Below are positions 60,220 through 64,000 of a DNA stretch of 64,000 nt, one piece after another. Within the stretch, counting starts at the first letter, position 1. Each line of letters begins with the position of its first letter. A program made the position numbers and the translations under genes. Origin of the DNA: Tabrizicola_A aquatica (GTDB taxonomy: Bacteria; Pseudomonadota; Alphaproteobacteria; Rhodobacterales; Rhodobacteraceae); NCBI GenBank assembly GCA_965194375.1, contig CBDAEL010000007.1; one strand, given 5' to 3'. Under the pieces are notes generated by a model that worked only from the letters and a program-made list of their open reading frames with translations, searched no databases and had not been told where the DNA came from.

Positions 60220-61044
60220 ATGAAGAACATCCTAGTCGCCACCGACCTTTCGACCCGCTCTGACCGTGCTGTGCAGCGGGCGGTGCGATTGTCAGCCAAG
60301 CTTGGCCTACCCTGCCACGTCCTGTCGGTCATTGATGATGATCTGCCCGCGGACATGCGTGCGACGCTTTTGAAGGATGTTGAGGCACGGTTGGCGCAGT
60401 TCGTAAAATCTGTCGCGGCGCCGGGGCAGACTGTGACAAGCGCTGCGGTTGCGGGTGATCCGCAAGAGGTGCTGCTGGGCTTGGCCGAAGAGTTGGACGC
60501 AGGTCTTGTGGTGCTGGGCCTGCATCGCAAACGGCCACTGTTGGATATGGTGCGCGACAGCACGATGGTGCGGATCGTGCGGGCCTCGCGGCGGCCGGTG
60601 CTGTTGGTCAAGGACCTGCCCCATCAGGATTATACCAAGGTGCTCGTCCCAGTTAGCTTTTCGCCGGCCTGTGCGGCAGCGCTGCGGGCGGCACGGGCGA
60701 TTGCGCCAAAGGCTGAGATTCGGTCCTTCCATGCGGTGCCAGTGCCCTTTGCCGGACTGACGGGGGATGGTCCGGGCAGCACCATGGCACAAGAGCTGTG
60801 CGCCGAGGCGACACGCGAGCGTGACGTTTGGCTCGCCGGGCAGGGCTTTGGCGGAGATCTGCCCGAGATCGAGATCATCAGCGGCGGCCGGTCTGTGACG
60901 ATGGAACGACTTGCCGCGATCAAGCCCGATCTTGTAGTGGTTGGCGCCCATACCCGCAGCGGGTTCCTGCCAAATGTGCTGGGCAGCTTTGTCACCGATC
61001 TGATCCATTCGCCGCCCTGTGACCTGCTGGTCAGTCGCGGCTAA
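60220..61044 (+). CDS. tandem-domain universal stress protein
   Basis: A 274-residue UspA-type protein with two Usp domains. The first (1-132) has ILVATDLSTRSDRAVQRAVR and the ATP/ligand loop LVVLGLHRKRPLLDMVRDST; the second (about 138-274) starts YTKVLVPVSFSPACAAALRA and ends DLVVVGAHTRSGFLPNVLGS followed by the GSFVTDLIHSPPCDLLV core. Usp proteins support survival of starvation and respiratory stress. GGAATGGAAC precedes ATG; an FNR box lies upstream, in keeping with low-oxygen control, and a terminator follows at 61062. Confidence 0.9.
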   Translation: MKNILVATDLSTRSDRAVQRAVRLSAKLGLPCHVLSVIDDDLPADMRATLLKDVEARLAQFVKSVAAPGQTVTSAAVAGDPQEVLLGLAEELDAGLVVLGLHRKRPLLDMVRDSTMVRIVRASRRPVLLVKDLPHQDYTKVLVPVSFSPACAAALRAARAIAPKAEIRSFHAVPVPFAGLTGDGPGSTMAQELCAEATRERDVWLAGQGFGGDLPEIEIISGGRSVTMERLAAIKPDLVVVGAHTRSGFLPNVLGSFVTDLIHSPPCDLLVSRG

Positions 61045-61061
61045 CAGCAGCCAAGAGGGAC

Positions 61062-61095
61062 ATTGGCCCCCAATCGTGGGGCCAATACGTTTTTC
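61062..61095 (+). terminator. Rho-independent terminator of usp gene
   Basis: Hairpin ATTGGCCCC/GGGGCCAAT with a 7-nt loop followed by ACGTTTTT, 17 bp past the stop codon. Confidence 0.8.
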
Positions 61096-61114
61096 GCTGC
61101 ATCCGCGTGACCTG

Positions 61115-62524
61115 TCAGCTTTCTCGGAATGCTGCTGCGAAGTAGTCTGTGAAGGGTTTGAGAAGATAGGCCATTGGGCTGCGCGCGCCGGTCTGGATGA
61201 AGGTTTCGACAGGCATGCCGGGGATTAGGGTCAGCCCTTCAAGGCGGTCTATCTCGCCGGGGTCAAGCGCGATTTCGGCCTTGTAATAGGCCATCTGAGC
61301 GCGTTCATCGACCAAAACATCGGCCGAGACGGTGACGACATGACCGTTCAACTCGGGCGTGGTGCGGGCCGAAAAGGCTGGGAACATCAGCCGCACCTTT
61401 TGGCCGACAAAGACCTGATCGACGTCGATGGTCTGCACCTGCGCGGTGATGATCAACGGGCGATCCTGCGGGATGAGATAGAGCAAGGGTTCCGCTGGAC
61501 GGATCACGGATTGCGGTGTGCTGACCGCAAGGCCAAGGACCGTGCCAGACACTGGCGCCCTGATCTCCAGCCGGGCGATTTGTTCGGTCAGCGAGCGGCG
61601 GCGCTCAGCCAGTTCCAGAACGCGTGCGCCGATGTCGCGCAGTTGGGTATTGGCCTCTTCCCGCCGCACGGCAGCAAGACGCAGCACCTCAAGTTCCACC
61701 TCGGTCGCGCGACCCTCGGCCTGCGCGCGCGAGGCCTGCAATTCGCCCACCGACCCCTGCAGCCGCGAGGCTTCGCGTTCCAGCGCCAGCACGCGGGAGG
61801 ATTGGGCCAAGCCCTTTTCCAAAAGCGTGCGTTGATCGGTCAGCTCTTGTTCGATCAGGTCGAGTTGCTGACTGAGAGCGGCAACCTGCGCATCCACGCC
61901 CTCGATCTGCGAGCCGATCTGGGCGGCGCGCTTCTGCAACTGTTCAGACTGTTTCAGAACGGATTCCCGGCGCGCGGTGAAGAGGCTGCGCTGACCTTCG
62001 ATCAGGTCGGCCACTTCAGGGCGGGTCTTTGCCAGTTCGGCCAGTTCGCCCGAAAACTCCGGCGCGGGGGCGTCGTTGCGTTCAGCCTCAAGCCGGGCGC
62101 TGCGGGCCATCACTTCGAAAAGCTGGCCTTCGACGATCGCGAGTTCCGACTTCACCAAGGCCCCGTCCAGCCGGATCAGAAGATCGCCCGCCTTCACCGG
62201 TTGCGCCTCTTTCACCGCGATTTCGGCCACCACCCCACCATCGGGGTGCTGCACCACTTGGCGGTTCTGCGATACCTCGATCTGGCCCGAGGCGACCACC
62301 GCCCCGGCGATTTCTGATGCGACAGACCAGACGCCAAAGCCGAGCACCAGAATTGCGGCGGTCACGCTGCCGACAATCACCGAAGTACGGGCCGAGAGAA
62401 GGGACTGCACTTCGGAAGGCGCGCGCGGTTTGGGTGCGGCAAGCTCTGTCTTGGCGGGCTTTGCCGGCAGAGGGGTATCTTTATGGGCCACAGTCGGCCC
62501 CGGCTTTTTGCGCAGCAGGCTCAT
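61115..62524 (-). CDS. type I secretion periplasmic adaptor (HlyD/PrsE family)
   Basis: The membrane-fusion protein of a type I secretion system. The 469-residue protein has a basic cytosolic N-terminus, one membrane segment (about 48-70), GQIEVSQNRQVVQHPDGGVV (first lipoyl half), a long coiled-coil (about 125-300), IRAPVSGTVLGLAVSTP (second lipoyl half) and a C-terminal AprE-like beta domain ending in PGMPVETFIQTGARSPMAYL, the HlyD family signature. It overlaps the exporter gene by ATGA. No substrate or outer-membrane gene is in the window. Confidence 0.92.
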   Translation of the reverse strand: MSLLRKKPGPTVAHKDTPLPAKPAKTELAAPKPRAPSEVQSLLSARTSVIVGSVTAAILVLGFGVWSVASEIAGAVVASGQIEVSQNRQVVQHPDGGVVAEIAVKEAQPVKAGDLLIRLDGALVKSELAIVEGQLFEVMARSARLEAERNDAPAPEFSGELAELAKTRPEVADLIEGQRSLFTARRESVLKQSEQLQKRAAQIGSQIEGVDAQVAALSQQLDLIEQELTDQRTLLEKGLAQSSRVLALEREASRLQGSVGELQASRAQAEGRATEVELEVLRLAAVRREEANTQLRDIGARVLELAERRRSLTEQIARLEIRAPVSGTVLGLAVSTPQSVIRPAEPLLYLIPQDRPLIITAQVQTIDVDQVFVGQKVRLMFPAFSARTTPELNGHVVTVSADVLVDERAQMAYYKAEIALDPGEIDRLEGLTLIPGMPVETFIQTGARSPMAYLLKPFTDYFAAAFRES

Positions 62525-64000
62525 GACACACCTCCGGGTCCGGCGGAGCGGACAATCTCGCTGTGGTTCTTGACCATTTCTTTCAGCACCTGATCACGCG
62601 GACCAAAGGCGCGGCGCATGCCATCTTCCAACACCAACAGAAGGTCACATTCCTGAATGGCCGCCGGTCGGTGCGCCATGATGAGAACCGACCCTCCCGC
62701 CGCCTTAAGGCTGCGGATGGCGATGTTCAGCGCCACTGTCCCGTCATTGTCGAGGTTGGAGTTCGGCTCATCCAGCACCAAAAGCACCGGGTTGTCATAG
62801 AGCGCGCGGGCAAGGCCGATGCGCTGAATCTGGCCGCCCGACAACCGCCCTCCCAGCGTCGAGACGCGGGTGTCATAGCCTTCGGGCAAGCGCAGGATCA
62901 TGTCATGCGCGGCGGCTTTCTGGGCGGCGTCGACAATCTTGGCACTGTCGGCATTGGGCTGCAGCCGGGCGATGTTCTCGGCGATGCTGCCTTCGAACAG
63001 GGTCACACGCTGCGGCAGATAGCCGATGTAGCTGCCCAGAACGTCAGGGTCGTATTGGTCAAGCGCCGCGCCATCCAGCCGCACCTTGCCCGCCGCAGGG
63101 CGCCAGACGCCGATCAGCGCGCGCGCCAGCGTCGATTTGCCCGCGCCCGAAGGGCCAATCACGCCCAAAGCCTGCCCTTCGCCCAGTTGAAAGGTAACAC
63201 CCCGCAGGACGGCCTGACTTTCGCCCGGCGGGACCACCGACAGCGCCTGCACATCCAAAATGGCGCGGGGGCGCGGTAAGGCGGTGCGCTGCGGCTCAGG
63301 CGGAACCCGGGTGAGGAGTTCAGCCAGACGTTCGGTCCCTTCCTGCGCACGGGTGACAACGGCCCATTGGCCGACCGCCTGTTCGATGGGCTGCAGCGCG
63401 CGGCCCATCAGGATAGAGCCGGCAATCATCGCGCCGGGGGAAAGCTGGTTCTCCAGCACAAGCCAAGCCCCAACCCCCAGCATCGCCGATTGCAAGAAGA
63501 GCCGGAAGGTCTTGGAGATGGACCCAAAGCGGCCACCGACATCGCCAGCCTGCAACCCTTCGGCCAAGGCGGCGCTGCGGGCCTTATACCAGCGTTCAAA
63601 GGCCGCACCCGTCATGCCCAGTGCCTGAACCGCCTCGGCCTCGGTTTTGATAAGGTCCGACATCCGTTCGGCCTGCAGGGTCAGGCCATTGGTGCGGTTG
63701 ATCGGCACCTGCGTCATGCGCTGGTTCAGAACAGTGATGGTGATGAGAAACACGCCGCCCGCCACAGCGAGCCAGCCCAGAAGCGGGTGAAAGACAAAAA
63801 TCGCAGCAATGAACAGCGGGGTGAAGGGGATGTCGAAGATCGACATCAAGACCGGCGAGGCCCAAAGCCGCTGCACCGCCTCCAGATCGCGCTGTGCGGC
63901 CAGCCCGACCTGATCGGTTGGCACCAATGTGAGCCGCTTCATTGACGCGGCAAAGACCCGGCGGTCCAGCTTGTCTTGCATCGCCGCGCCAATGCGGGCC
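62521..64000 (-). CDS. type I secretion ABC exporter (PrsD-like), 5' end cut off
   Basis: An ABC transporter fused to its membrane domain, partial: the reading frame continues past the right edge. The visible 490 residues hold the second part of the transmembrane domain (PVLMSIFDIPFTPLFIAAIF) and a complete ATPase with Walker A GVIGPSGAGKSTLARAL, signature LSGGQIQRIGLARAL, Walker B VLLVLDEPNSNLD and the switch His (IMAHRP). This is the PrtD/PrsD type that exports RTX-type proteases or haemolysin-like proteins or S-layer proteins together with the HlyD-like adaptor downstream. Confidence 0.92.
   Translation of the reverse strand, partial: ARIGAAMQDKLDRRVFAASMKRLTLVPTDQVGLAAQRDLEAVQRLWASPVLMSIFDIPFTPLFIAAIFVFHPLLGWLAVAGGVFLITITVLNQRMTQVPINRTNGLTLQAERMSDLIKTEAEAVQALGMTGAAFERWYKARSAALAEGLQAGDVGGRFGSISKTFRLFLQSAMLGVGAWLVLENQLSPGAMIAGSILMGRALQPIEQAVGQWAVVTRAQEGTERLAELLTRVPPEPQRTALPRPRAILDVQALSVVPPGESQAVLRGVTFQLGEGQALGVIGPSGAGKSTLARALIGVWRPAAGKVRLDGAALDQYDPDVLGSYIGYLPQRVTLFEGSIAENIARLQPNADSAKIVDAAQKAAAHDMILRLPEGYDTRVSTLGGRLSGGQIQRIGLARALYDNPVLLVLDEPNSNLDNDGTVALNIAIRSLKAAGGSVLIMAHRPAAIQECDLLLVLEDGMRRAFGPRDQVLKEMVKNHSEIVRSAGPGGVS

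Overview
This 64 kb window is ordinary chromosome of an alphaproteobacterium of the Rhodobacterales (Rhodobacteraceae/Paracoccaceae type). The evidence is high GC, Rhodobacter-style gene order (folK-rpoZ-rsh-DUF2062-pdxJ; dciA-dsbA facing mutY; rnhB-ccrM), families typical of the group (DUF6478, DUF5368, DUF2125), FnrL-type boxes, alphaproteobacterial LexA boxes (GTTC-N7-GTTC) and GANTC methylation. The genus cannot be assigned. I saw no rRNA, tRNA, CRISPR array, prophage or transposase gene.

Layout. 1-4.7 kb: minus-strand housekeeping run folK, rpoZ, rsh, DUF2062, pdxJ (cut by the left edge). 4.8-14.4 kb: NYN protein, YqaA-like membrane protein, ispH, DUF6478 pair, lipoprotein, M23 peptidase, LysR regulator, a cinA-like/GNAT/OmpA operon and map. 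14.5-20.6 kb: a complete SOS mutagenesis cassette (SRAP, imuA, imuB, dnaE2), every junction overlapping, with one perfect LexA box in front and a second inside imuA ahead of imuB. 20.7-27.8 kb: sulfotransferase, amine oxidase, xthA, an MFS exporter flanked by two candidate anti-Shine-Dalgarno small RNAs, cenR, ribA and an L,D-transpeptidase. 27.8-32.8 kb: pcaF, then a Tat-exported sulfide:quinone oxidoreductase relative with DUF5368, divergent from a SulP permease across a perfect FNR box. 32.8-35.2 kb: pxpABC 5-oxoprolinase. 35.2-38.0 kb: a decayed protocatechuate (pca) locus, with an internally deleted LysR gene and a pcaG C-terminal relic followed by an intact BKACE gene and pcaB. 38-42.7 kb: CoA-transferase, dsbA, dciA, mutY, alkB. 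42.7-47 kb: LysR regulator, HalD/BesD-like oxygenase, ccrM, rnhB and small proteins. 47-52 kb: a membrane winged-helix protein and an RND efflux pair. 52-64 kb: enoyl-CoA hydratase and SDR, DUF2125 protein, pmbA, an inositol-phosphatase-family enzyme, a DEAD-box helicase with a perfect 11-residue repeat tail, a universal stress protein, and a type I secretion adaptor with its ABC exporter (cut by the right edge).

The strongest new-looking signals are regulatory. One is a roughly 50-nt minus-strand RNA at 23770-23820, with a perfect FNR box centred 41.5 bp upstream of its predicted start and an anti-SD plus terminator module shared with the RNA downstream of cenR. Another is the duplicated LexA box in the mutasome operon, each copy exactly 26 nt from a start codon. 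A third is a dispersed intergenic repeat that now encodes the N-terminus of DnaE2. Gene functions are read from sequence motifs only; no database search was possible.
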